A DNA stretch of 64,000 bases from Turritopsis dohrnii (lineage: Eukaryota; Cnidaria; Hydrozoa; Anthoathecata; Oceaniidae), in the NCBI GenBank assembly GCA_027922465.2, contig BQMF02000488.1, positions 1-64,000 of the forward strand, read 5' to 3'. The position numbers and the translations under genes were made by a program. Within the stretch, counting starts at the first letter, position 1, and each line of letters starts with the position of its first letter. This document shows positions 1 through 12,800 of this stretch, in pieces. The notes beneath the pieces were generated by a model. It saw only the letters and a program-made list of their open reading frames with translations, was not told the origin of the DNA and did no database searches.

Positions 1-27
1 CTAACCACTACACCATCGCTGCACACA
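1..27 (-). repeat. tRNA-derived SINE, 5' head only (cut by window edge)
   Basis: Read on the minus strand, this stretch matches the tRNA-like head of the SINE at 51571-51860: both carry cagcga-ggtgtagtggttag, which contains a Pol III A-box-like core. Only the first 27 bases of the element are inside the window, so the B box and body cannot be seen. Confidence 0.5.
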
Positions 28-443
28 TATATAATAATATATATAAGAGATGAAATATTGATGCAATGCAGAACTTCTTGTCAATTTTCATTTTGGATAA
101 AATCTTTCTAAAGGGGAGATGAAGTTTAGGATAGTTTCATATAGTTTCCATTTTTTTGTCATATTCAGGAAATGTAGAGGTGTTCAACATTATGATATTT
201 CTTTTCTGTTGATTAGGTTTTTTGCATGTTTTCCTTTTGTACTGTAAATGACTAAACTTTCCCCCACAAATTTTAACTGAGCTCTAGCTACTACTCTGGA
301 ATATAATCATTAAACTCTTAATATCATTTTTTGAAGATTTGCTAAAGATAATTTTGCATTACAAACAAAATTCATAACTTTACAAATTCAAAGATATTAT
401 ATTTTGTTTCTCAAACTTTTCTTAAACATACAGATATTATAAT

Positions 444-1205
444 GTTTGAGGGAAAATCACAACAAGTTATAATTTCTGATGATTTTATCAGTGAATTAGA
501 AAACAATAGATTGAATCAGTAATTTGTTCAGCAAATTAGTAATTACTGACAACATAATCAGTGAATACTGATTAATCATCAGAAATTTATCTGAAATAAT
601 TAGTAATTCTGATAAATCAATCAGCAATAACCAGCCTGGTTCAAGGATTAAAAACAAAAGCAAAACCAATACATTTTTTAAGAATGCAAAGTGATTTTCT
701 AGAATGGAACACTTGACTCCAGAGGTGGTGGAATTATCCGCATAAAAAAAAAAAATCAAGGCATGCTCTTTCACTTTGGGTGAAGATTATTTCTCGGAGT
801 TTTCATATCAAAACATTGTATTTTGCATTAAAATACTTTCTTTTGAAAAAGATTTTTTTATATCACTGCAACATCAACTTCATGCGTTCGAAAATTTGTT
901 CTAAAATTTTGGCAGTATCATTGAGAACAGTTTCTACTTATTGGTAGTGGGTTCCCCAGCTTGTGAATATATATAATATAAAGTTCACCATGTGACTAAA
1001 AGCTACTTTATTATTGGAAGCCGAAGAAGTAATTATGCATCAAAAACTAATAATCAATTATGATAATTTTTTTGCACATCAGTAATATTAATGATAATAA
1101 ATAACAGTGATAATTTATCAGTAACATCGATATTACTGATTGTCACTGATGAACTTCTGATGGATTACTGATTAATTTATCAGTATTATAACTTTTCCCT
1201 CAAAC
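444..1205. mobile_element. Non-autonomous DNA transposon (MITE), 762 bp
   Basis: The ends are inverted copies of GTTTGAGGGAAAA followed a few bases later by AGTTATAAT (444-456 and 1193-1205 reversed). Just inside both ends are many copies of a TCAGTAAT-like word in both orientations (about 480-620 and 1075-1180). Such subterminal repeats usually bind a transposase. No protein is encoded. I could not find a clear target-site duplication, so the superfamily is open. Confidence 0.6.
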
Positions 1206-2050
1206 CATCACAAATGGATGATTTTGTCTTTACTATATGTTATGATTATTAAGATGCAAAATAATTGTTGTATAAAATTCTGACCTCACACTTCCTTGTA
1301 ACATGAAAGAATTAAACATCCATAAACTCTCAAATCCCTTTATATATTTGTTGAAAAATGGAATGTAAAGCCAGTTCAGTGAAGGCAGATTTCCACTAGG
1401 CAAATTCTTTTGCACCAAGCATGCCCAGTAACATTATTGCATAATGTTGAGAATCGTTCTGCGATCGACTTCAACGAAAAAAAAGTAGAATTGATTTCAA
1501 CTTTTTGGCTGTGAAAATGCTTGCTATGCAGCAAACACCAATCAAAGTGTGAAATCTTTGTGATAATGATGCACTAACTGCGTGGCTTTGTTTCTTAATG
1601 GATGGAGCAAGAAATGCCAGTAATTCTTCATAAATTGACTGCGTGATTCGAAAGTTTTTTAAAAAAGTATTCCTGGTAATGTAGCATTAACTTTTTCATT
1701 AAAAGATGAAATTTACCTTTTTGCAGTCTTTCTTGGTTTTCGGGTGGCGCAAAATAGTTCGCCTAGTGGTAATCCGCCTTTATGTGTGAATAAGAATCAA
1801 AAGTATACCTTGTTTTAATGAATACTACACACATGACATAAACATATATAATTATATCTAAAGAGTGAAACAAAAGAATGTTAAACAAGAATTTGATATA
1901 ACTTGGACAGACCCTAACCCCAACCTTCATTAAAGAGACAATTTCAAATTTGTCAACCAATCAAAACATCACAAAAAGATATCAGCAAATCACAGTTTAT
2001 TTACATGTGCAAACGAACTGAAACTACAATAAACACTTGTTATTATCTCA
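1206..2050. other. Intergenic, nothing recognised
   Basis: AT-rich sequence with only short chance ORFs. I see no gene, RNA or repeat that can be supported here. Confidence 0.5.
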
Positions 2051-2788
2051 TTAAGGTGTGAGTAAGGGGAAAAAACGTGTTTTTGTTTTTTAATTTATCC
2101 TTTTGACAGTATTATATCAAGTATGATACTTTTTGGAAAGCTTATTTACATCTCTAAAAGCTCATGTTAAAAGTTTTGAAGTAAACTAAAAATTTTAAAT
2201 TTTAGAGTGAGTCAAAGAAAATAAACCTTGTTGTACAAAGCTCTATTTACAAAACGAGTTCAGTTTGACTTTACATGTTTTACACTTTTGTAATCACAAG
2301 ACATGAGTGAAAAACGCTTTTTTTTGTTTTTACTCTTTTCAGAGTTCATTTTTTTCGTTTACAAGAGTCTAACTCCTGTTCTGTTCAAAATGAAAAGATA
2401 CAAAAAGCGTTTTTAGATCTATCTTTTAGCTTTTCAGTAAGCCAAATCTCAGACACGAGCTTTTTCTGTTTTGTAAATGGAACATCAAACGTGGCTCTGA
2501 CACGAAAAATGAATACTGAAAAAAAACGCTTCAAAGATTTAAAATTTTTGTGTGAACTTAATTATTTATGAAACGGAATTTTGAAACAAAAAGGATCAAT
2601 ATGCAACATGATCAATGTGTTTCATTTTTTAATGATCTTTCATGTATATACACTAATTAGCCGCTAAAACGTTTTTGGAAAATAAACAGACTTCCTGAAA
2701 AAATAGTTTCACCATTGGAGTTTCTTTCATCCTGATGTGCAAAAAAAATTTTTCAGAAAAGTCAACGATTTTTTCCCTTACACCTTAA
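2051..2788. mobile_element. Non-autonomous DNA transposon with TTAA ends
   Basis: The left end reads TTAAGGTGTGAGTAAGGGG and the right end, reversed, reads TTAAGGTGTAAGGGAAAAAA, so the ends are imperfect inverted repeats starting at a TTAA. The interior holds several copies of an AAAAACGCTTTTT-like word (2300-2530). TTAA target sites are typical of piggyBac- and Kolobok-type elements, but no transposase is present, so assignment is tentative. Confidence 0.5.
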
Positions 2789-3088
2789 AGCTTAACTGTT
2801 CTTTTCACAAAACTTTTAAAGAAGTAGCTTCAATACTTCCATCGTTTTAGTAGATTAAATTGGGTGAAAAATATATAAAACTTTTAAGGAAATAAAACTT
2901 TTCTAATTTATATCAAAACTTGCATTATATGGAAGTTTTCAAAAACCCAATCAATCTATTTAGCTATACATAAAACTAAACTGACAGTAAGTCCTTTCAC
3001 CAAAAACAAATGCTGCAACAGACTGTTACACCTTTTCACTATATTAGGAGCTGCTTAATGAGACTAACCTATTTGTTGTTGTGGCCTA

Positions 3089-3747
3089 CCATGGACGTAT
3101 AAAAAGAGAAGGACTCACAACTAATACTAAAGCCTTTCATTTCTATTACTAAAATCTATTCTGTCGGCATTTCTTTGATGTAATCGTCGCCTCGCATTTC
3201 ACTGGATTTCGGTTCACATGGGTGGGTTTATACGACGCTTTAGGTTTAATCCAATGTGGAAAACCAAGGAATTGAGAGAAAATATGATTTGCAGATGCAT
3301 CAGCAATATTCTTGAGTATCACAAAACTTCTACTCAACCTTTTTTAAAAATGTTGGATTGGAATCAAGATAAATTTCTCGGAGTTAGAAAGTATTTTGTG
3401 TATATACTTATATCCAAAGATTCGGTACTTTGAAAGACGCCTGGGTGATGCCTGAGAATACACAGAAAGAAGAATGCTTTTTCATTCAATTCTGAAAATT
3501 TCATGTTTGAGACTGTAAGAAGTCATGAGGAATCAGAGTTTAAAACCTGGCTTCAATATAATCATAAAATCTTTAAATTCATTTCTGGTTGGTTGTTACT
3601 ATCATGGAAGCCAACGGAAACATAATATTTTTAACAGCACTTGAGGGAGTTTCAAAACTGCTTTTGTGAAAATTTCAATAAACCGAGGCAAGGTTTGTTT
3701 GAATAGATTTATAAAAGTTGTAACCTTCTCTTTTTATACGTCCATGG
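3089..3747. mobile_element. MITE with perfect 24-bp terminal inverted repeats
   Basis: Positions 3089-3112 and 3724-3747 are exact reverse complements over 24 bases, beginning CCATGGACGTATAAAAAG. The 659-bp unit has no coding capacity beyond chance ORFs. The flanks share only a weak CCTA word, so a target-site duplication is not certain. Confidence 0.7.
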
Positions 3748-4539
3748 ACCTACTAATTTAAGATCTTGGATTGATACTCACACAAATCAAAACTTCTGCA
3801 GGGTTAAACTTTCAAATATAGAACCTCAGTAATCAATCTATTTTTTGTTCTCCTGGCAAAATTGAAATGAAAGGATTTGTGATTGAGGTGACCATGCTTA
3901 ATCTGCCAATCACATTTACTCTATTTACCTTAAATTTTTTCTTAAAAAGTTGTTTTATACACGATTATCTCCGGAGAAGAAGGGTTCAATGTGGAAACAT
4001 TATTATCAAATCAAAGTGCTGAACTTTCCAAAACAAAAATTTAATCTCGCTGGTCCCTTCGGCTTCGCAGCGTTTCCAAAATGAGTTCTTTTCCTCAAAC
4101 CCCTTGCAACATTCTATAACTCACGACACGAGGGCTAACTACAAAATTCGAAAACAAGGGAACCAATTGATTATGTGGAAATAAATTCGATTGAAAACAC
4201 GTTCGAAATGGTTAACCGTCTTTTCGAACTTCGGCACACGACCCAAACGACGGTAGTAGCTCCTTGAAGCTGGAGAATTTATTTGCCCATCATCATATCC
4301 ATAGACCCAATATGGTAGTTTAGCTGTGATCGCGACACATGGTGTGGAACAAAAAAGTACACCGACGGAGAGAAAAAATTTTTCAGGTTATATTACTTGA
4401 TTATGATCCATAGTAAAATTGTTGAAGTGTGAATGAAACTGAAACTTGTGTTATTACAGTTGAACTGGAAAATCCTAGCATGCGATTTGTACAAATTGTA
4501 TTATAAATTTCCGAACTAAAAAATGAAACTACCTTATTA

Positions 4540-5429
4540 CATGAAATGTGTGTCAAGCAAGTAATTAACGCGAATTTGAAAATTTCGCGTTAATTAATGT
4601 ACCGTTAATTAATGTATTGCGTAAATTTCTGTCTCCTACGTCAATTTTATCAAACCTTAATTTTCTATAAAAATGTCTCCCTAATGTTGACTTTCCAACA
4701 GGCTTCTGCACGGCTTACAATCCAAAACATTGGAGCAATGAAATCGAAACGATCGGCTTAATCAAAGAAGTCTTGGTTCCTTACACAAATAAGATCAAGA
4801 AAGAAAGGTGTTTGCCAGCAACTCAAAAGAGCCTCTTGCTATGGGATGCATTCAAGGCTCAATCACTGATAAAGTAATGGGAGTTCTATCTGATCATGGT
4901 ACCAGAATCAGTCATGGTGCCAAAAAAACATGACCCATTTGCTACAACCGCTGGAAGCACGAAAAGAAAGCTTTCAGTGATTATTTCACATCTTCTATCA
5001 TGGAGGCTCTGAAAATCGATCCTAATCGTGACGTTGCATCTATTCAAGTTGATCTACGCTTGTCTACGCTAAAACCCGACGACATGCAAGTGATGAAGGA
5101 GATATATCAGCACCTCCAATCACCTGATGGAATAAAGGCTGCAGGTATTACCGATGCTTTAGAAGAGGCCAGGAAACAGAAGAACATTATCAAGGATAAC
5201 CCCCTTTCATATAACTTCATGTAGAGTTTTCACTTTAACTTAAAGAAAAGTTTGTATGTACACAGAAAAATAAAAATTCTTGTCTTTTACTCTTTTTGAA
5301 ATTTCCAGTTTACTCAAAATCATACTGCTAAGAGAATTCGCTTTAATCACTGCACACTTTTAAATCCTGACGACGATTCGCGTTAATTTCTGATCTCGTT
5401 AATTTTTTGACCGTTTTACACATTTCATG
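4540..5429 (+). mobile_element. pogo/Tigger-type (Tc1-mariner) transposon, internally decayed
   Basis: Both ends start CATGAAATGTGT in inverted orientation and are flanked by TA (4538-4539 and 5430-5431), the target-site duplication expected of Tc1/mariner/pogo elements. About 25 bases inside each end is a further shared AATTAACG block. At the left this forms a 12-bp-arm hairpin (4563-4574 with 4584-4595). The interior carries the C-terminal part of a DDE_1 transposase. At 890 bp the element is far shorter than a complete pogo element, so it is internally deleted. Confidence 0.75.
4703..5224 (+). pseudogene. DDE_1 (pogo/Tigger) transposase fragment
   Basis: The translation contains the stretch around KSLLLWDAFKAQ, which is the second-aspartate region of DDE_1 transposases, and ends with an open piece (5000-5224) reading through DLRLSTLKPDD to a stop. 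Between them lie a stop and at least one frameshift near 4876-4935, where the MTHLLQPLD-like block expected in this family is scrambled. The N-terminal DNA-binding domain and first aspartate are missing. It sits inside the TIRs at 4540-5429 and is certainly non-functional. Confidence 0.75.
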
Positions 5430-5431
5430 TA

Positions 5432-6807
5432 AAAAGGTAACCATTTATGGCTGATCCCCCGATGAAATAAATAACAGATTCGCCAACTCCAGAAATGGTT
5501 GTCAGTGAAAATCAGGAGAGCGACATTGATTAGCTGCTGTTTTTAAGGCGTATTGTATAATCAAAATCGTCATTATTCTTATAAAGGTATTTTATCTATT
5601 TTTGCATCAAATTAATAAGCCCCCAACCATAAAACGCACCCATCATGGCATTATTCAATCATTTATGGCAATTATGCAGTATTTTTAGTCACATAACCTA
5701 AATTGATATAAAGGTATTATCTTTTTTATTGCATTTTGAGAGCAGTCACCTTAGCATAGTCCTTTAAGTTTCCTTTTGATCTGTTGTTGATGCGTGTTAG
5801 GTTATCAAGCAACAGCAGGTGGAAATAAGTCTGAAAGTCACACAAAAAGAATCATTTGGCCGGAAAAACTAAGAGAAATACGTAATCATATCTTTATCTT
5901 TTTTAACTTACGGAAATTATTCCAGGAACTCGACATATTACTGTCAATAACAAGGGAGGTCAACTACGTCAATGAAGTCATTTCGAAACAGACTAAACTT
6001 TTCATACTCAAAACGTTACATCCATACACCTCCTAAGCTTCCTTTTCGAAGCTTTATAAATAATAAAATAATTTCGTTTCGAGACATTTTTCCCCAACGT
6101 TTCATTTATAAACATCGTCAATAAAATTCAAGATGATAACAACGGGGCATTAAATGGCATGACGTCATTAAGAAAAATCTAAGCAGCTTCCTAAATTAAT
6201 GCTTATGCGTCAATCTAACTCACATGGCTTAAGACAATGGCACATAGGAAACTTTGGCTGATATACATAGTTTGGGATGTTGAAATGACAATATAAAGAC
6301 AAAACAAATTAAGAAAGGGGGGGTTGGGGAAACCAAGGGAGGAGAAAGGGTTACTACTCAAAAATTAATGCATGATGAAGAACAATATCGGAAAATAATC
6401 CTCTATTAATTTCTTCCTTGCACATCACGAAAAGCAAGAATTCTCGTTATACCAAGAATTCTCCCTATACCAAGTTCCACTTTGTTTTAAAGTATACGTT
6501 GCGTACTATATGTTACATATATACAGTGCCCTCGACATCGAAATTGTTAAAAACATCAGTAAACAATAAACGCCACATTTTCTCATTCTAAAGGAACTGA
6601 CTAAAATTCTTGACCACGTAATCTTCTACTTGCAAACATACAGTCTTATTGTACGCGTTACACGGATGGCTTTTCATGTAGCTCTTCGACAGACTTTTGG
6701 CAATATTTTGAAACTAAAACGAGAAGAAGGAAACGATCCTTAACTAAAACACACTTATCAACAAGGACAGGTTGCTAACGTCAAACTAAAAAGCAGAAAT
6801 TTTTACT
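5432..6807. other. Intergenic / 3' flank of the TOPAZ1-like gene
   Basis: No convincing gene or repeat. Short ORFs (for example 5794-6036) lack codon structure or neighbours. The right part is presumably 3' UTR and downstream flank of the minus-strand gene ending at 6808; I could not pick an unambiguous poly(A) signal. Confidence 0.4.
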
Positions 6808-9800
6808 CTAGAATTGGCGTTTTCCATAACATAACATCATCATAGAAGGGTGGAAAAGTGTCATTAAAATACGTGGAGAAAGCATGGGGGCGGAAACAAG
6901 AGATACCTTATCTAACGGAAGTTTGTGACTTCTCGAGACAGCAGTCAGTTTCGTACACACAATTTTTCGGATGGAACTTTTCACGGCTTCCGTGTCATCA
7001 GTGTCCGGCAAGGTCCTGATCACTTTCCGAGTTGACGAATTACCAGTTTGTATCGACATTTGCTCCATCGGCGGAGGTGAAAGTTCTCTGAACGGTCTCG
7101 GTGTCGGGCATATGGTCATTTGCATGTCGAATCCATTCGTGTGCCGTATTTTTCGCTTCTTTTTTAAAGGTTCGTTACCGTTCGGTAAATGTTTCTCTGG
7201 TTGCTCTTTCCGTGAAGCCATGTACTTCGAATTGGACTCCACCCATTTCGCCACACTGTCATGAGATATTTGGTAAAGCTGTAAAAATTGAAAACGAAAT
7301 GAATGTTTGCGTGCAAGCTAAGTAATGAATTATTTAACAAAAATATTCATGCTCACCTGTTTTTTCTTGAATATAACACATAGAGGTGGACTTGCTTCTT
7401 CTGTTAGGTATGAGTGAATATGTTTTGACGTGGTCTCTATGTCGCCATCAAGCTGCCTTAAATCACTGTCCTCGTCTGGTATGATATGCAAGTTGAAAGG
7501 ATGCAGATCGTCGATTCTTGAGCCTGTATTTTTGACGAGTGACGGGTAGTTACATGTCCGGTCGTGATATAAATCTTTCATATGTTCCTCAAAAATCATT
7601 TTAATCTCGAACGAGTTCGAAAGTGTTTTGATGCTGATCGAGAACTTATTCTTCGCGTTGTATGTTTTCTCATAAACGCCTATCTTCAAACCTTCCTGAA
7701 ATAACCTTTCGGCTTCCGTCAGATCAGCCACACTTTTCATATACATTTTCAGTGTTCGCTTGTGCATCTGCAGTCGATTTTGCATCATGAACGTGTAGGT
7801 AGCATCTTTAAGCGTGGAATTCTTATCGCAAGCACCACAAGCAATCAAATTAACCAGTTTCGCTTGGTTCTCTTCATTCATGGTCTCATTGGAGTGCAGA
7901 AAGATTTCCCATGCATCTTCAACATGATTTTCCTGTACCAGACCCGCAATCAATTCACTGGCTATGATATTTTTCGTGTTTTCTTCATCTTCTGTCTTTA
8001 ACTCGTCGCTTTCTGAACCGTACTTACAGTATTTAAACACATAATAAGCACTCTTTAACATATTATTTCGCACGCACACCTTCGTACAAACACACGCTAT
8101 ACGACACAGACTCATCGACTCTTTGGTCTGCATCATCGTACCGAACGGATCGCCGCAAAAAAGATATTGTATGCCGTGGCTATGAAATACAGAAAGAATA
8201 TCGTAAGCTTCTGCATACTTTCCATCATCACTTAAAAAGTTGATAAGACGAAGTCCCAGGCGGCCCACTGCTAAGCTAACATCTTCTGGTAGCTCCTCAT
8301 CACTATCGCTTTCAGGATTAAAGTGTTCCACAACAGACTTCACAAAATCTCCGTAGTAGATGTTTGGCTCAGCAGTTCCACTAATGCCAAGAAACAGTCC
8401 GTTTAAAATGTCGTCGCTATTGCCAGCTTCTCGCTCCACAGATTTTAAATACAGGTTCGTGAAGTTAGCTGGATCGTCTGCACACTGCTATATAAGAAAA
8501 CAAGAAAACAACATCCATTCATGTTTCCGCTGTAAAGGATAGCTATCAGACCGATCTGAAATGTGCATCGGAAAGACCTTTTCCCCGATCCAATTACCGT
8601 CGTGCCGTAGAAGGTACTGCAATCGGCAACGTGGATGACGTGAGCAAGGTATTTGTAAATGAACATTTAAGGAACCTATTTTATCAAGATACAATAAAAT
8701 CTAGATAAGAGAAACAGATTTAACAAGATACTATAACGCATCTGCGATCAGTACGTCTTCAAAACGCAACTTTTCACGCTGTGTATAGATCGTGTAAACC
8801 TTTAATGGTGTAAACTCTCTTTCTAAACGAATTCCACATAGAAAACGAAAGTTTCGTTGAAATTACGCCGCCGTCCTCATTGCTGTTGCAGTTGCGCAAA
8901 CTCTCCATTGCCTCTCCATACCACTCTGATCATTGTTACCATTGGATGGAAAAGACTGGACCAAAAGCAATCCGAAGTCACAGCGTTCCACACATTATAA
9001 CAGATAATAAAAATGTCACCGCAGAGATTTCAATTTATTTCTTGGTCAAACACACCTGATTCAATTTATCTGGGAAAGATTTGGTTGTTATCTGCACTGT
9101 GTGAGCATTGTCATGGAAACAAAAAGGAAAAACGACTTAGTGAGAACATACCCTGTTTAACTCGGCAGACAACTTAAGCAACGTCAGCTCTTTATCATCT
9201 TCGACCTCGTTTTCATACGTGACAATTCTATCTGAACCACCTGTCATATCAGATAAAAGCAAACATAACATCACCACATGTTACTTGACAAACACCCTCT
9301 TTGTTACTTGACAAACACCCTCTTTGTTACTTGACAAACACCCTCTTTGTTACTTGACAAACATAAATACTCACTGTTATCGTCGGGCTCAATTTCTGTA
9401 ATGTCATCACCTTGGTAACGGTATATATTATTGGAGTTGTAATCGAATGGATTCGATATGCTAAAACATGCGCAAACAGGTGGCTACTTCATCATGAGCG
9501 AAAAGATTGGTAAAAAAATCAAATTTGAGATACTGAGGAATAGTCCAAGATGGGTCAAGCAAAGCACATCAATTTTCATTTTTATTTATTATTATTTTAC
9601 CGAGGCCAGAGAGAAATTGCAGTGTAACTCATTGATGTGGGCCTCCACCAGGAATGTATACCTCAGATTTTAAGGCGGAGAACTTGCACATACTAGACTG
9701 ATAGGTGATTATGTCATTTTAGGCACCCCTTCTCATATAGCTCTATAAGTCTTCATATCACAGTAACATACAGTGCCGGGATTTGAACCAGTACCAACTA

Positions 9801-12800
9801 TCACCCCTTGTACTACAAATCCACCGTCTTACCAAGTGAGCTATAGACCTTTTGTTTCCTTATTTACTTATAATCGGTTAGCTTTGCTGAGATACACATA
9901 ATTTCTTAAAACAGCATGTACTGAGAAGCAACTTCAGATGGTAGCAATATATAATCTATTCGTTGAGTTTGTACCTTCTCGTTAACTTTCCTTGCAGTTC
10001 ACTACCACCGCAAGTACAACATTGTTCTACTCGGGGATATTTTCGGCGCATTTTTGAGTAGATTGATATAGAAGCATCTACGTTACTCGTCCATAGTTCC
10101 AGTGCATTCACAACTCGTCGCAATTCCATTTGTGAAAGAACAAGGCCACTCTTAAAACACTAAAATAAGCAAGTTGACCGTTAGATGAAGATTTTGAATT
10201 AAAAGTGTTTTCTCTCTATCTAAAAGACGATCTAGATAAGTCATAGTTCTTAAAACTTGGAAATGTAAATACTTTCAGTCAGGAAAAGTGAAATGAGTAC
10301 AGCTAGGTCACCTTCATATTTTTGATAGAAAGATATACTACCTTTTCAACAAGGTCGTGTAGATCGAAGTATCTTTTCTGGTTTATCAACATGTTTATAA
10401 CTTCGTATAACTTGCTGTCTGGTGGCTACAAAAACAATCCACAACAAAATTCATAAAATTTTCTTTCTTTTTTCTCATTACAGTAATGAACTAACACAAT
10501 ACCTCCACGTTTGATCTCAACATGAGGTGAATCATTTTGTGGGTGGCTTTGACGTCATACCCACTCCCATTGGTCAGCGTATCAAAAAGAGTCCTGGATA
10601 ACGCTTCGGGAACATGAAAATCGGACGGAAATAACTCCCATTCGTCGATTTCTTTACACGTTCGCAAGAATACATCGAAACGTTGGTGTTCACAAAAGTG
10701 CTTTAAAATTCCAACAGCACTCTAAAAATAACAATGCCTATTTATAATGACGTCACATGTGAAAGTGACAGTTCAAGTTTGACGTGCAATAGATTACCTC
10801 TCGCGACAATTTTACTTTTGTGTGATGCATGATGTCGTGGAGGTCCTCAACAGCTTGCAAAAATGAAACATCTTTCTTCAACAGGCTTACAAGTAACTTA
10901 TTCAACGACTACACACAAAAAAAATTCGCAAATCAATGCTCACCATCAGGTGGTAATACTGAACGAAAGAAGACTACTTACATCAGCTGCTTCGCAAATT
11001 AAAACGGCGGGAACTTTCTTCAAAACATTTATAGCAAATCCAAACTCAGTCACACCCACGTGATTTAGTTCATATAAAAGTTTTTCAAGTGTGGATAATG
11101 TAGTAAGATTCGGCCATCTGTCCAAAATGAGCAGCAACTGTGATAAAGCAGCAGTGGGTGTTACCAGTCTATGGGAAAAATAATAAATGCCAATGAAACC
11201 TTTCTAAACAAATTATAAGCCATGAGACTAAACATCTCGTTTCCTCTACTGAGGTGGTATCCATTAAGGCTTTGCATGAAGACTCTTAAGGAATCATCAA
11301 GGACATAAGTTGTATAACAAAGGTTTAAGAAGAATTTTTACCTCAGGAATACTTTCTTAGCATCCTCGTGTAGTGAAAAGGATTGATCCAGGATTTTCTT
11401 TGAAAAAAGATCAAAAAGCTCACAAGAACCATGAATTAATGCCATAAGACAAAAGTGCTAGATATTACGTACTGTGTAAAGATGTTGAAGATCTTCGTGT
11501 TTGAGTCTAGTTTTCAATACATCAAAATTAATTTGAGTGAGAAGTGGTCGAATTATTCTAAATACCATGATCAACTTTTGTAAACCTCTGCACTTTGCAT
11601 ACTATTTGCATTAAAATACACTTTTTTCATATACCTGTCGTTTTTCTCTTTAAGCAAGTCACTTTTGATATCATCCCAAATTCTTAAAACCCTGAGAAAA
11701 AAATCGAATTGAAAAATGTCTAACAGTTCAAAACACCAACAATAGACATATTAATACAAAATACTTTGTCGTCAGCAACATGGATTACTGGGGAACTCAT
11801 TGAGTATTGACAAAATAACCATAACAACAAACAGAAATTCATGAGAAACATTTTCTGACTTTACTAATTCTTACAATTTTCCCTGAAAATGTTGTTTTTA
11901 CTCTTTACAAGCATTATCAAGATTTCATTTGATGGCATACATACAAAAATAAAGTACAAAAGACATCTTTCATCAAACAAAGAAATTCCTAGAATTAGTC
12001 CGGAAAATATATATTTTCCAGACTATAGAAAAAGTCCCTGAGCCTTATTCTTGAAATCGACTCAAATCCCTAATTTTCCTTGATGTGCATGGACCCTGTA
12101 ATCTTTGGAGGAGTTACGAAGCTCTCAAGCATTGGAAATTCAGAAACTTACACTCCATTAGATTGAATGCAATTTAAGACAACACCACTGATTTCTTGCC
12201 AGTCCATGTGTTTAAACAAAACATACATTTCCTTCAGTTTACCAACAGCTCTAATACAACAATGAAGTATCTTTGATAATAATTGCAAATCGCAACAGAA
12301 AGAAAAATTAATGTAACAACATGCACCTCTCATAATTGTTTAGTTTGGTTTGAATATCAGCTGTCCAAAGGAAATCTTTCCACTTCAATGCAAGCAATGT
12401 TTTCTTAACTTCAAGAATGTTTTCCGAAATCTAGAAAACAGAAATTAATGCAGTACTCCAATAGGCTGTATGCAAACACAGTGACATATCAACTAACAAA
12501 TTGACAGATGTCTCATTTTTACCTGAGCTGAACAAGGGTTCACATTGTATCTTATCTGTAGAATAAGTTCTTCAAGAACTTGAAGGAACAACACATCCAA
12601 CTTTTGTACAATCAATTTCTGATGTATGTCCTTTAGGTGATTGATAGCCAACCAAGCTCTCTCTGAAAATGTCACAAGTCCTTACTCTTACAAAACAGAG
12701 GAGACATTAACAAAAATGGTTATGAATATTACCAACAAAGTATTTTTTCAATATCTGTTTGTTAAAATTATGGAAAACATGAAAGAAATCGAAAGATACC

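Noticed and set aside
5794..6036. 80-residue plus-strand ORF
   Set aside because: No homologue recognised, no splice or poly(A) context, within repeat-rich intergenic DNA.
9776..9848. Functional tRNA gene on the minus strand
   Set aside because: The A and B boxes are present, but the cloverleaf does not close and a SINE body with tail follows.
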